DNA of 64,000 nucleotides, taken from contig DHSM01000014.1 of assembly GCA_002408465.1 (NCBI GenBank), positions 91,920-155,919 on the forward strand. The letters run 5' to 3'. The stretch is from Firmicutes bacterium UBA5286. Its GTDB lineage: Bacteria > Bacillota > Proteinivoracia > UBA4975. Under the pieces are notes generated by a model that saw only the letters and a list, made by a program, of their open reading frames with translations, had not been told where the DNA came from and did no database searches. Each line of letters opens with the position of its first letter. The first letter of the stretch is position 1. Made by a program: the position numbers and the translations under genes. Shown piece after piece: positions 17,779-26,107 of this stretch.

Positions 17779-19329
17779 GTGACGATTATTTCAACACCAG
17801 TTGTACTTTTGATTGTGTTCGTGGCATCGGCTCTTGCTGCCATCGGCGGATATATAGTGCGCAAAATGCTGGCAGAAGCCAAAATTGCTTCTGCAGAAGA
17901 AGCTGCGAAAAAACTCATTGCTGATGCAATAAAAGAAGCCGATTCCAAAAAACGTGAGACTATTCTTGAGGCCAAAGAGGATATTCACAGGCTGAGAACT
18001 GAATTAGATAATGAGATTAAAGAGCGCCGCCAGGAACAGCAGCGTGTCGATAAGCGCCTGAATCAGAAAGAAGAGACCCTGGATCGCAAGCTGGAAACTG
18101 TGGAAAAGAAAGATGAGACCCTGCGCCTCAAAGAAACAGAATTAGGGGAAATGGAACAGAAGATTCAGGAACTGCACCAGCGACAACTGCACGAATTAGA
18201 GCGGCTTTCAGGGCTTTCTCAGGAAGAAGCCCGGGAACTGCTGCTGCAAAATGTCAAAAAAGAAACACGTCACGAGGCAGCACAGCTGATAAAAGAAATC
18301 GAAAACCAGACCAAGCAGGAAGCGGAGAAGCGGGCACGGGAAATTATCTCTCAGTCCATTCAACGCTATGCTGCAGATCATGTAGCTGAAACAACTGTTT
18401 CTGTTGTCAGCCTGCCCAATGACGAGATGAAGGGACGGATTATTGGCAGGGAAGGACGCAATATCCGGGCGCTGGAAACTCTGACAGGCATTGACTTAAT
18501 AATTGATGATACTCCTGAGGCTGTCATCGTCTCCGGTTTTGACCCTGTGCGCAGGGAAGTGGCCCGAATTGCCTTGGAAAAACTCATCGCCGATGGCCGC
18601 ATTCATCCCGGCCGCATTGAAGAAATGGTCAGTCGGGCGCAAAAAGAGGTTGAAGCTCAGATTAAAGAAGAGGGCGAGCAGGCTACCTTTGACAGCGGCA
18701 TCCACGGCCTTCATCCCGAACTGATTAAACTCCTGGGCCGGCTCAATTTCAGAACCAGTTACGGACAAAACGTCTTAAAACATTCCCTGGAAGTATGTCA
18801 TCTTGCGGGGATGATGGCTGCCGAAATCGGCGCAGATGTCAGGCTGGCCAAGCGAGCAGGTTTGCTTCATGACATTGGCAAGGCCATTGATCATGAAGTT
18901 GAAGGCCCTCACGTAACCATTGGCGCTGATGTGGCCAAAAAATATCGTGAGAGTCCGGCTGTCGTTCATGCGATCGCCGCCCATCATGGGGATCTGGAGC
19001 CGGAAACTGTGGAAGCTGTTCTCGTTCAGGCGGCAGACGCCATTTCTGCAGCCCGCCCCGGCGCCCGCAGGGAAACCTTGGAAAACTATATCAAGCGCCT
19101 GGAAAAGCTGGAAGAAATCGCTGATTCCTTCCAGGGAGTAGAAAAATCCTATGCTATTCAGGCAGGACGGGAAATTCGCATTATCGTCAAGCCCGACCGC
19201 GTTGATGATGTCATCGCCAGCCAAATGGCCCGGGATATAGTCAAGCGCATTGAAGGCGAAATGGAGTATCCCGGACAAATCAAGGTTACTGTCATCAGAG
19301 AAATACGGGCTGTTGAATACGCCAGGTAA
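17779..19329 (+). CDS. rny: Ribonuclease Y
   Basis: A membrane-anchored endoribonuclease that starts bulk mRNA decay, about 516 residues. In order: N-terminal membrane segment (TPVVLLIVFVASALAAIGGY), long coiled coil (about 35-200), KH domain (GRIIGREGRNIRALE) and HD domain (LLHDIGKAID). The start is uncertain. The GTG at 17779 lies inside the GAGGAGGTGA ribosome site itself, while ATT codons at 17785 and 17788 have proper spacing from that site but are rare start codons. It sits between recX and ymdB as in Bacillus. Confidence 0.94.
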   Translation: MTIISTPVVLLIVFVASALAAIGGYIVRKMLAEAKIASAEEAAKKLIADAIKEADSKKRETILEAKEDIHRLRTELDNEIKERRQEQQRVDKRLNQKEETLDRKLETVEKKDETLRLKETELGEMEQKIQELHQRQLHELERLSGLSQEEARELLLQNVKKETRHEAAQLIKEIENQTKQEAEKRAREIISQSIQRYAADHVAETTVSVVSLPNDEMKGRIIGREGRNIRALETLTGIDLIIDDTPEAVIVSGFDPVRREVARIALEKLIADGRIHPGRIEEMVSRAQKEVEAQIKEEGEQATFDSGIHGLHPELIKLLGRLNFRTSYGQNVLKHSLEVCHLAGMMAAEIGADVRLAKRAGLLHDIGKAIDHEVEGPHVTIGADVAKKYRESPAVVHAIAAHHGDLEPETVEAVLVQAADAISAARPGARRETLENYIKRLEKLEEIADSFQGVEKSYAIQAGREIRIIVKPDRVDDVIASQMARDIVKRIEGEMEYPGQIKVTVIREIRAVEYAR

Positions 19330-19353
19330 AACCTTCGGGTTTTACCTTTTTTT
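19325..19353 (+). terminator. Intrinsic terminator after rny
   Basis: GGTAAAACC and GGTTTTACC close on a TTCG tetraloop and run into seven T residues, overlapping the rny stop. Confidence 0.9.
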
Positions 19354-19371
19354 AACGAAGGAGGATTAAGA

Positions 19372-20133
19372 ATGAGAGTTCTGTTTATAGGGGATATTGT
19401 TGGCCGCACTGGACGCAATGCAGCTGCAGCTGTCCTTCCTCGCCTGAATGCCCAATATTCCTGGGATTTGTGTATTGCCAATGCTGAAAATGCCGCCGGC
19501 GGCAGAGGAATTACTCCTGCAATCGCTCAGGAGCTGTTGGCCATGGGAATCGATGTTCTCACAATGGGCAATCATACTTGGGACAATAAGGAGATCTTCC
19601 AGTTTATCGACCAGGCTGATTACCTGGTCAGACCCGCCAATTACCCAGTTAAGGTTCCCGGTCAGGGATATACAATCGTTGAGAAGGGCGGCAAAAAAAC
19701 AGCTGTCCTCAATTTGTCGGGCCAAGCTTTTATGGACTTGATGGACTGTCCATTTGCCAAAGCTGATGAGTTGTTGGCCAAGCTCACCGATTGTGATTAC
19801 ATAATTGTCGATTTTCATGGCGAAGCCACAGCGGAAAAGGTTGGCTTCGCCCGTTATCTTGACGGCCGGGTAGCGGCAGTAATTGGCACCCATACTCATA
19901 TCCAGACTGCTGACGAGCAGTTGCTGCCCAAAGGAACGCTGTACATCACCGATGTAGGGGCCACCGGCGCTGTCCACTCAGTGCTGGGCATGGAAATCGA
20001 GCCTGTTTTGAAACGGCTGACAACCAAGCTTCCCCAGCGCTTTGTGGCTGCAAAGGGACCGGGAATGCTTTGTGCAGTCTTGATGGATTTGTCTGCCAAA
20101 ACAATACGTCGTTTGGCAATTGCTGATGAATAA
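19372..20133 (+). CDS. ymdB: YmdB-type metallophosphoesterase
   Basis: A 253-residue calcineurin-like phosphoesterase of the YmdB family (2',3'-cyclic nucleotide phosphodiesterase), which in B. subtilis affects the choice between motility and biofilm. Metal motifs visible are FIGDIVGR near residue 5, NAENAAGG, GNHTWDN and GTHTHIQTAD. The ATG has GGAGG. The order rny-ymdB-spoVS is conserved in Bacillus. Confidence 0.9.
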   Translation: MRVLFIGDIVGRTGRNAAAAVLPRLNAQYSWDLCIANAENAAGGRGITPAIAQELLAMGIDVLTMGNHTWDNKEIFQFIDQADYLVRPANYPVKVPGQGYTIVEKGGKKTAVLNLSGQAFMDLMDCPFAKADELLAKLTDCDYIIVDFHGEATAEKVGFARYLDGRVAAVIGTHTHIQTADEQLLPKGTLYITDVGATGAVHSVLGMEIEPVLKRLTTKLPQRFVAAKGPGMLCAVLMDLSAKTIRRLAIADE

Positions 20134-20151
20134 CCGATATCTGGTAGAAAA

Positions 20152-20180
20152 GAAGGTATTTTTTAGCTTGCGACGAATAT
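20152..20180 (+). promoter_or_regulatory. Sigma-H-like promoter of spoVS
   Basis: GAAGGTATT (8 of 9 against RWAGGAWWT) is followed after 11 bases by GACGAATAT, a full match to RNNGAATWW. These are the -35 and -10 of the early sporulation factor sigma-H, and spoVS is a sigma-H gene in B. subtilis. The distance to the spoVS start, about 43 bases, is right. Confidence 0.65.
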
Positions 20181-20222
20181 ATCATATGTAGAACGCTATT
20201 TAGACAAGAGGGGGTTTATTTC

Positions 20223-20483
20223 TTGGACGTATTGAAAGTATCAGCAAAATCCAGTCCCAATTCTGTAGCCGGAGCATTGGCAGGTGTCCTGCGTGAACGG
20301 GGTGGTGCCGAACTGCAGGCCATTGGCGCCGGGGCACTGAACCAGGCCGTCAAAGCTGTTGCAATTGCAAGAGGATTCGTCGCTCCCAGTGGTGTTGACC
20401 TCATCTGCATCCCCGCCTTTACAGACATAATAATTGATGGTGAAGAACGGACTGCCATCAAACTTATTGTTGAACCTCGCTAG
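20223..20483 (+). CDS. spoVS: Stage V sporulation protein S
   Basis: An 86-residue SpoVS, an Alba-like small protein needed for normal progress through sporulation in B. subtilis. The sequence begins MDVLKVSAKSSPNSVAGAL and is almost invariant in this family. The TTG start has AGAGGGGG upstream. It has its own promoter and terminator. Confidence 0.95.
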   Translation: MDVLKVSAKSSPNSVAGALAGVLRERGGAELQAIGAGALNQAVKAVAIARGFVAPSGVDLICIPAFTDIIIDGEERTAIKLIVEPR

Positions 20484-20495
20484 CAACAATTTTTA

Positions 20496-20524
20496 AAAAC
20501 CTGTTTATTATAAGCAGGTTTTCT
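20496..20524 (+). terminator. Terminator after spoVS
   Basis: AAAACCTG and CAGGTTTT form an 8-base stem with an 11-base loop and end in a T-rich stretch. Confidence 0.7.
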
Positions 20525-20545
20525 TATGTTAAAGGGGGATAAGAA

Positions 20546-21490
20546 TTGCCTAAGTATGCAGATTTTCATTGTGACACTCTGCAGAAAATCTACTTGGGTC
20601 AAGTGGATTTTTCCCGTCAAAACCAGGCTGGACATTTGGACTTGCCCCGATTGCTGGCCTCCAATTATATCTTCCAATGTTTTGCCGCTTTCTTTAATCC
20701 TGCCCTTGGTCAGGAAGCCGCCTTGCGTCACACTTTGCGCCTGCTCAATATCGCCAAGGAGCAAATTCTTTCTTTACCACAGGTATGTTGGGTAAAAGAG
20801 GCAGCAGATATTAAAGAAACTGGAGACGATAAACTGCTGGCCCTTTTGTCTATTGAAGGCGCTGATTTTGTCGGTTCGGACTTGTTCCTCCTGGAATTAG
20901 TGCATAATATGGGCGTCAGGCTGATTACCCTCACCTGGAACGGACGGAACAGCCTGGGAGACGGGGTCCTGACCGGCGGCAACTGCAGCGGCCTCACCGG
21001 AATCGGCAGGCGGGCAGTGAAAACCATGCAAGACCTGAACATCATCGTCGATGTCTCCCATCTGTCGGAAAAGGGTTTTTGGGATGTTAGCGCTATTGCG
21101 GCCAAACCTTTTGTGGCTTCTCATTCTAACGCCTGGGCGGTCTGCAGCCATCCCCGCAACTTGAGAGATGAGCAGATAAGAGAAATCAGCCGCAATGGGG
21201 GACTAATCGGGATGAATCTGTGTCCGCCCTTTATCGCTGAGGCCAGGGAGGGACAAAATTTACCTGCTTTAGTCAGGCATATGAGCCATATCGCCGGGGT
21301 AGGCTCCGTTGATGTTCTATGTCTCGGCGGCGATCTGGACGGCATTGAGGAATTGCCTCAAGGGATGCAGGATGTGCGGGATATTGCCAAGCTCCCTGAC
21401 CTTATGGAGACTGCTGGCTTCTCGGCAAAGGAAATTCAGGCTGTTTGCGCCGGCAATCTCCTGAGATTTTTAAAAGAAAATTTGGAGTGA
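20546..21490 (+). CDS. Membrane dipeptidase (peptidase M19 family)
   Basis: A 314-residue renal-dipeptidase-like zinc enzyme that cleaves dipeptides. The metal sites are ADFHCDTL near residue 5, LSIEGADFVG, DVSHLSEKG and VASHSNAWAVCSHPRN near residue 190. The TTG start has GGGGG 8 bases upstream. A dipeptidase in this place, between spoVS and 2-oxoacid oxidoreductase genes, also occurs in several bacilli. Feeding amino acids to the catabolic block downstream is a plausible role but inference. Confidence 0.9.
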   Translation: MPKYADFHCDTLQKIYLGQVDFSRQNQAGHLDLPRLLASNYIFQCFAAFFNPALGQEAALRHTLRLLNIAKEQILSLPQVCWVKEAADIKETGDDKLLALLSIEGADFVGSDLFLLELVHNMGVRLITLTWNGRNSLGDGVLTGGNCSGLTGIGRRAVKTMQDLNIIVDVSHLSEKGFWDVSAIAAKPFVASHSNAWAVCSHPRNLRDEQIREISRNGGLIGMNLCPPFIAEAREGQNLPALVRHMSHIAGVGSVDVLCLGGDLDGIEELPQGMQDVRDIAKLPDLMETAGFSAKEIQAVCAGNLLRFLKENLE

Positions 21491-21496
21491 TCTCTT

Positions 21497-22306
21497 ATGG
21501 CCCTTGCTGATTTGCACCTGCATTCCACAGCTTCCGATGGTTTGCTGTCACCTGCTGAGATTGTGGCCCATGCAAAGGTTGCCAACCTTGAGGTTATTGC
21601 CCTCACAGATCATGACACTACTGCAGGGCTGAACGAGGCTCTTGCTGCCGGGGAATATCATTCTCTCCGGGTTCTTCCCGGCATTGAACTCAGCACGGAT
21701 TTGGCCAAGGAGGAAATTCATATTCTGGGATACCTGCTGGATTACCGCAATCAGGAATTGCAGGAGCTGCTGGGGAAAATCAAGGGGTCCAGGGCAGAGC
21801 GCATTAAAGAAATGGTAAGCCGCCTGCGGAATTTAGGCTTTGACCTCACCTGGCAGGAAGTTACAGCTGCTGCCGGGAAGAAGGCCAGCAGCCTGGGACG
21901 CCCCCATGTAGCCCGGTTGATGGTAGAAAAGGGGTATGCCTCCTCGATAAAAGAGGTTTTTTCCCGGTGGATCGGCAGTGGCTGTGATGCTTATGTGCCC
22001 AGATACAAACTTCATCCGGCTGAAGCCATCGAAATAATCCAGCAGGCAGGAGGCCTGGCATTTTTAGCTCATCCCGGTCTGCTGGGCCAGGAGAGTCTTA
22101 TCCCTCAACTGGCTGGCTGGGGTCTGGACGGCATAGAAGTCTATCATCCTGAGCACCGCTCTGCCCAAGCTAAGTCATTTTTGAAAACAGCCGAGACATT
22201 AGGATTGTATGTTTCCGGCGGTTCTGACTGTCATGGCAGCCCGGATGGAATCAAGCTGGGTGAGGCGGCAATTAGTCTTCAGGCCATACCCTGGATAAAG
22301 GACTAA
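21497..22306 (+). CDS. PHP-domain phosphoesterase
   Basis: A 269-residue PHP protein with all metal motifs: ADLHLHSTASDG, ALTDHDT, FLAHPGL and SGGSDCHG. Close relatives hydrolyse 3',5'-nucleoside bisphosphates or trim 5' RNA ends (YciV/RNase AM type). The substrate here cannot be decided. It lies six bases after the dipeptidase gene, in the same unit. Confidence 0.84.
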   Translation: MALADLHLHSTASDGLLSPAEIVAHAKVANLEVIALTDHDTTAGLNEALAAGEYHSLRVLPGIELSTDLAKEEIHILGYLLDYRNQELQELLGKIKGSRAERIKEMVSRLRNLGFDLTWQEVTAAAGKKASSLGRPHVARLMVEKGYASSIKEVFSRWIGSGCDAYVPRYKLHPAEAIEIIQQAGGLAFLAHPGLLGQESLIPQLAGWGLDGIEVYHPEHRSAQAKSFLKTAETLGLYVSGGSDCHGSPDGIKLGEAAISLQAIPWIKD

Positions 22307-22310
22307 TTCA

Positions 22311-22411
22311 CTGGTCCAATTTCTGTATCTTTTCCTGCCTTTAGGCAGGAATTTCCCTGTACAGGGCGAATATATTATAGTAATGGCCTAATGGACCAGG
22401 ACAAGTCCAAT
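22311..22411. promoter_or_regulatory. TGGAC half-sites in front of the GntR gene
   Basis: CTGGTCCA at 22311 and its exact complement TGGACCAG at 22392 frame the region, and a third GTCCA follows at 22405, giving TGGAC-N8-GTCCA next to the ribosome site. Such repeats are what an autoregulated GntR operator would look like. No clear promoter was found between them. Confidence 0.35.
22332..22354 (+). terminator. Hairpin after the PHP gene
   Basis: TTCCTGCC and GGCAGGAA form an 8-base stem on a TTTA loop, followed by only three T residues, so this is a weak terminator. A second palindrome, CCCTGTACAGGG, follows at once. Confidence 0.5.
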
Positions 22412-22427
22412 TTTCGGAGGTGAGAAG

Positions 22428-23408
22428 GTGAAACTCCAACTGCAGCGTGAGACAGGCATACCTCTCTATATTCAAGTGCAAAAATTGATTAAGGATCTTA
22501 TTAAGGATGGCGTTTGGAAGCCAGGTAGCAAAATTCCCACTGAACGGAGCCTGGCGGAACAGCTTCAGGTCAGCCGCAATACTATAAGCATGGCCTTTCG
22601 TGACTTGGAACACCAAGGCATTTTAGTCTGTCATCAGGGCCGGGGAACATTCGTAGCCGAATCTGATGAAGTGGTGCGCCTGGAGAGCCGCAAGGAGCGC
22701 CTCCTGAGAATCATTGACATCGCCATGGAAGAAGCTACCACACTGGGTTTCAGCATCGATGATTTTATGGCCATCACCCATGTCCGCGCCCGGGAAAAGC
22801 GAGAAATATTTTCTCGGGTTAATATCGTTCTCATCGAGTGCAACCGGGAACAAGTTGAATACTTTGCAAAAGAATTGGCCCACAGTGTTGGCGTCATCAT
22901 CAATCCAATCTTGATAGGAGATTTGGAAACCAACCCCCAAATGTTTCTTGACATTATCCGCAAGGCAGATATTGTTATCACCACTCTTTTTCATCTGCAA
23001 TCAGTAAAGGAGATTGTAGGCGATGTAGGACCGGAAATTATCTCAATTGCCCTCAGCCCTTTGCTGGATTCCATTGTCCATATCGCCCGCATTCCCAACA
23101 GCGCTCATGTAGGCATTTTTTGCCTGTCCAGCAACTTTGCAGAAAAAATGATTGCTTCTCTGCGCAGTGCAGGCATCAACCATTTGCAATACAGCACCTT
23201 TTTGGGATCAGCAGATAAGGAGGTTTTGCGTGAACAAATCGCCAGCGTCGACTACATCATCACTTCACCAGGCAGGAAGCAAGAACTCATGAACCACACA
23301 GGAAAGGAAGTAATTGAATTCATCTATTCACCGGACCAAGCATCTATCAACCTACTCAGGGCTACTTTAATGGAGTTCAAGCAAAAGAATCTTAAAAAGT
23401 GGGAGTGA
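22428..23408 (+). CDS. GntR-family transcription regulator of the catabolic block
   Basis: A 326-residue regulator. Residues about 8-75 are a GntR winged helix (IPLYIQVQKLIKDLI, IPTERSLAEQLQVSRNTI, GRGTFVAE). The remaining 250 residues are not a UTRA, FCD or aminotransferase domain that I can recognise; alternating hydrophobic strands (VNIVLIECN, VGVIINPILIG, ADIVITTLF) suggest a two-lobe sensor fold. Four bases separate it from korD, so it probably controls the kor genes and itself. The ligand is unknown, perhaps a 2-oxoacid. Confidence 0.82.
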   Translation: MKLQLQRETGIPLYIQVQKLIKDLIKDGVWKPGSKIPTERSLAEQLQVSRNTISMAFRDLEHQGILVCHQGRGTFVAESDEVVRLESRKERLLRIIDIAMEEATTLGFSIDDFMAITHVRAREKREIFSRVNIVLIECNREQVEYFAKELAHSVGVIINPILIGDLETNPQMFLDIIRKADIVITTLFHLQSVKEIVGDVGPEIISIALSPLLDSIVHIARIPNSAHVGIFCLSSNFAEKMIASLRSAGINHLQYSTFLGSADKEVLREQIASVDYIITSPGRKQELMNHTGKEVIEFIYSPDQASINLLRATLMEFKQKNLKKWE

Positions 23409-23412
23409 CAAA

Positions 23413-23625
23413 ATGGTTAGCAAGTTTCAGGTGAGCATTCTGCCGAAATATTGCAAGGGATGCGGAATATGTGTCAGTGTCTGCCCCAAAAAGGTATTGG
23501 CCCTAGGCAAGGACGGCAAGGCCCAGGCCGTACATCCTGATCTTTGTATTGGCTGTTTAAACTGTGAATATCACTGCCCAGATTTTGCAATTACGGTAGA
23601 GGAGGGTGGCAAAAATGGGAAATAA
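23413..23625 (+). CDS. korD: 2-oxoacid:ferredoxin oxidoreductase, ferredoxin-like delta subunit
   Basis: A 70-residue protein with two 4Fe-4S motifs, CKGCGICVSVCP and CIGCLNCEYHCP. It passes electrons from the catalytic subunits to free ferredoxin. It is the first structural gene of korDABC and overlaps korA. Confidence 0.9.
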   Translation: MVSKFQVSILPKYCKGCGICVSVCPKKVLALGKDGKAQAVHPDLCIGCLNCEYHCPDFAITVEEGGKNGK

Positions 23626-24739
23626 GCGACTTGTTCAGGGCAATGAGGCATGTGTTGAAGGAGCCTTGAAAGCCGGCGCTAGGTTCTTTGCAGGCTATCC
23701 GATTACCCCTTCTACAGAAATTGCCGAATTAATGGCTGAAAAACTGCCGCTCGTTGGCGGTGTCTTTATGCAAATGGAAGATGAAATTGCCAGTATCGCA
23801 ACAATTATCGGCGCTTCCATTGCCGGCGCCAAGGCCTTGACTGCCACTAGCGGCCCAGGATTTTCGCTGATGCAGGAAAACCTTGGCTTTGCCGCAATGA
23901 CTGAGGTGCCTTTAGTAGTCGTCAATGTCACCCGGGGGGGTCCCAGCACCGGCACTCCTACCAAGGCAAGCCAGGGTGATTTTATGCAGGCCCGCTGGGG
24001 CTGTCACGGCGACCATCCGGTAATTGTGCTGGCTCCCAGCAGTGTGCAGGAGGTCTATGACCTTACTATCACTGCTTTTAATATGGCCGAAAAGTACATG
24101 GTGCCTGTAGTGCTTCTCTATGACGAAGTCGTCGGCCATTTGCGCGAGGGAGTGAAGCTCGCCAGCTCCCAAGCGGTTATCGACAGGGAGATGCCAACAG
24201 TATCGCCTTCAGAATACCTTCCCTACGCCACCGGCGATGGCCTCATTCCTAAATTGGCGCCTTTCGGCAGCGGTTACCGCTACCATATGTCCGGCTTAAG
24301 CCATGACGAGACCGGGTTTCCCACCAGCAATCCGGCGACCATCGAAAAACTGTTGATTCGCTTAAATGACAAAATCGAGAAAAACCGCAAGGATATCATC
24401 AAGTATAAGGCTTATGACCTGGACGATGCGCAAGTGATTTTCCTGGCATACGGTTCTCCCGTGCGCTCGGCTCTGCAGGTGCAAAAAGAGGCCAGAGCCA
24501 GGGGAGAGAAGGTCGGCCTTATCCAGTTAAAGACATTGTGGCCTTTTCCCCATGAACTGCTGGCAGATGTCTTTGCCGCAACCAAGGCAGACTTTATCAT
24601 CCCAGAACTGAGCCTGGGCCAATTGGCTGACGAAGTTTCAAAATCTGTGCCCCAGGCAAAGATAACCAGAGTAAATCGCAATGACGGCGCCCTGATTACT
24701 CCTGCCCAGCTGGAACAGGCATTGAAGGGGGTTCTGTAA
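23615..24739 (+). CDS. korA: 2-oxoacid:ferredoxin oxidoreductase, alpha subunit
   Basis: A 374-residue alpha subunit (MGNKRLVQGNEACVEGAL), with the substrate-binding motif AGYPITPSTEIAE near residue 30 and TSGPGFSLMQE. With KorB, C and D it oxidises a 2-oxoacid and CoA to acyl-CoA, CO2 and reduced ferredoxin. The four-subunit D-A-B-C order and the glutamate dehydrogenase gene next door favour 2-oxoglutarate to succinyl-CoA. A branched-chain 2-oxoacid is the alternative. The ATG at 23615 has GGAGGG 8 bases upstream; an in-frame GTG at 23606 overlaps that site. Confidence 0.9.
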   Translation: MGNKRLVQGNEACVEGALKAGARFFAGYPITPSTEIAELMAEKLPLVGGVFMQMEDEIASIATIIGASIAGAKALTATSGPGFSLMQENLGFAAMTEVPLVVVNVTRGGPSTGTPTKASQGDFMQARWGCHGDHPVIVLAPSSVQEVYDLTITAFNMAEKYMVPVVLLYDEVVGHLREGVKLASSQAVIDREMPTVSPSEYLPYATGDGLIPKLAPFGSGYRYHMSGLSHDETGFPTSNPATIEKLLIRLNDKIEKNRKDIIKYKAYDLDDAQVIFLAYGSPVRSALQVQKEARARGEKVGLIQLKTLWPFPHELLADVFAATKADFIIPELSLGQLADEVSKSVPQAKITRVNRNDGALITPAQLEQALKGVL

Positions 24740-25533
24740 TGAATTACAAACAAATGCTGCGTCAAAACAAAATGCCACATATCTGGTGCCCGGGCTGTGG
24801 CCACGGCATGGTGCTAGCGGCATTTTTGCGGGCTCTGGCTCAAAAGGAACTGGATCCAAATAATGTTGCTGTTATCTCTGGCATCGGCTGCTCCTCCAGG
24901 GCATCGGGTTATTTGGACTTCAATACTCTGCATACAACCCACGGACGGGCAATTCCCTTTGCTACAGGAATTAAAATGGCAAAGCCTAATCTTAAGGTAA
25001 TTGTCCTTACCGGTGACGGCGACAGCACTGCCATTGGCGGCAACCACCTTATTCATGCTGCCCGCCGCAATATCGACCTGACGGTCATTGTCTTCAACAA
25101 TAATATTTACGGCATGACCAGCGGCCAATATTCACCCCTGACTCCTCATATGAAGCTGGCTACTACAGCTCCCTACGGCAATTTTGACTATCCCTTTGAT
25201 CTTGTCAATCTGGCCAAGGGGGCAGGGGCCACCTTTGTCGCCAGGGGAGCGACTTCCCAGCCTCGGCATCTGGAAAAGCTTATCAGCCAGGGCTTGGATC
25301 ATAATGGCTTCAGTCTTGTTGAGGTGGTCACCCAATGTCCTACTTATTTCGGCCGCAAAAACAAGATGGGCTCTCCAGTAGATATGTTGCAGTGGCAGAG
25401 AGAAAACACTTCAACTTCAGGCAAGGAAGGCACTATTCCCCTGGGAGTCTTTGTCCAGGAAGAAAGGCCTGAATATGGCGCAAATTATCTTCAGCTTGTA
25501 AAAACTGTGGCGGAGGGGAAAAGCGGTGAATAA
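24739..25533 (+). CDS. korB: 2-oxoacid:ferredoxin oxidoreductase, beta subunit
   Basis: A 264-residue thiamine-diphosphate-binding subunit. IWCPGCGHGMVLAA near residue 14 is the family opening. GDGDSTAIGGNH followed by NNNIYGMTSGQYSP is the Mg-thiamine diphosphate site. The start overlaps the korA stop by one base, so the subunits are made together. Confidence 0.92.
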   Translation: MNYKQMLRQNKMPHIWCPGCGHGMVLAAFLRALAQKELDPNNVAVISGIGCSSRASGYLDFNTLHTTHGRAIPFATGIKMAKPNLKVIVLTGDGDSTAIGGNHLIHAARRNIDLTVIVFNNNIYGMTSGQYSPLTPHMKLATTAPYGNFDYPFDLVNLAKGAGATFVARGATSQPRHLEKLISQGLDHNGFSLVEVVTQCPTYFGRKNKMGSPVDMLQWQRENTSTSGKEGTIPLGVFVQEERPEYGANYLQLVKTVAEGKSGE

Positions 25534-26071
25534 GAACTGGGAACTGATTATCAGCGGCTCAGGCGGACAGGGGGCCATTTTGGCCGGAATCATTTTTGCA
25601 GAAGCCGCCCTAGCCAACGGCTATAATGTCATTCAGACACAAAGCTACGGTCCCGAAGCCAGAGGTGGAGCCAGCCGGTCGGAGGTCATGATTTCTCATG
25701 AGGAACTGGCTTATCCCAAGGTGCAAGCCTGCAATCTGATGGTGGCAATGACTCAAGAGTCTTTGGATAAGTATGCCGACATGCTGGCTGACGACGGGGT
25801 TCTTCTCACTGACCAGGATATTGACGCTTCTGCTCTCAAGAAGAGCATCAGGGTGTACAAGGCCCCGATTTTCGCCACTGTGGAAAAGCTGCAAAAGCCA
25901 ATGGTAGCCAATATTCTTGTCCTGGGCATACTCAATACCATTTCCGGCATAGTCAAACCCGAAAATCTCAGCGCTGCTATCCAGGCCCGGGTGCCCGCAG
26001 CCACGATTAGTATTAATCTCAAGGCCCTGGAAGAAGGAATCCAAATCGGCAAAAAACTGGTCAATGCCTAA
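25526..26071 (+). CDS. korC: 2-oxoacid:ferredoxin oxidoreductase, gamma subunit
   Basis: A 181-residue gamma subunit with the typical GSGGQGAILAGIIFAEAA start and QSYGPEARGGASRSEV. The GTG start overlaps the end of korB and has GGAGGGG upstream. It completes the complex; glutamate dehydrogenase follows 36 bases later. Confidence 0.9.
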   Translation: MNKNWELIISGSGGQGAILAGIIFAEAALANGYNVIQTQSYGPEARGGASRSEVMISHEELAYPKVQACNLMVAMTQESLDKYADMLADDGVLLTDQDIDASALKKSIRVYKAPIFATVEKLQKPMVANILVLGILNTISGIVKPENLSAAIQARVPAATISINLKALEEGIQIGKKLVNA

Positions 26072-26107
26072 ACAGGGCATGATTAGATAAAGGGGAGGAA
26101 AATTAAT

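Noticed and set aside
22311..22414. Riboswitch before the GntR gene
   Set aside because: Only short repeats and a weak terminator hairpin are present; no conserved riboswitch core was recognised.
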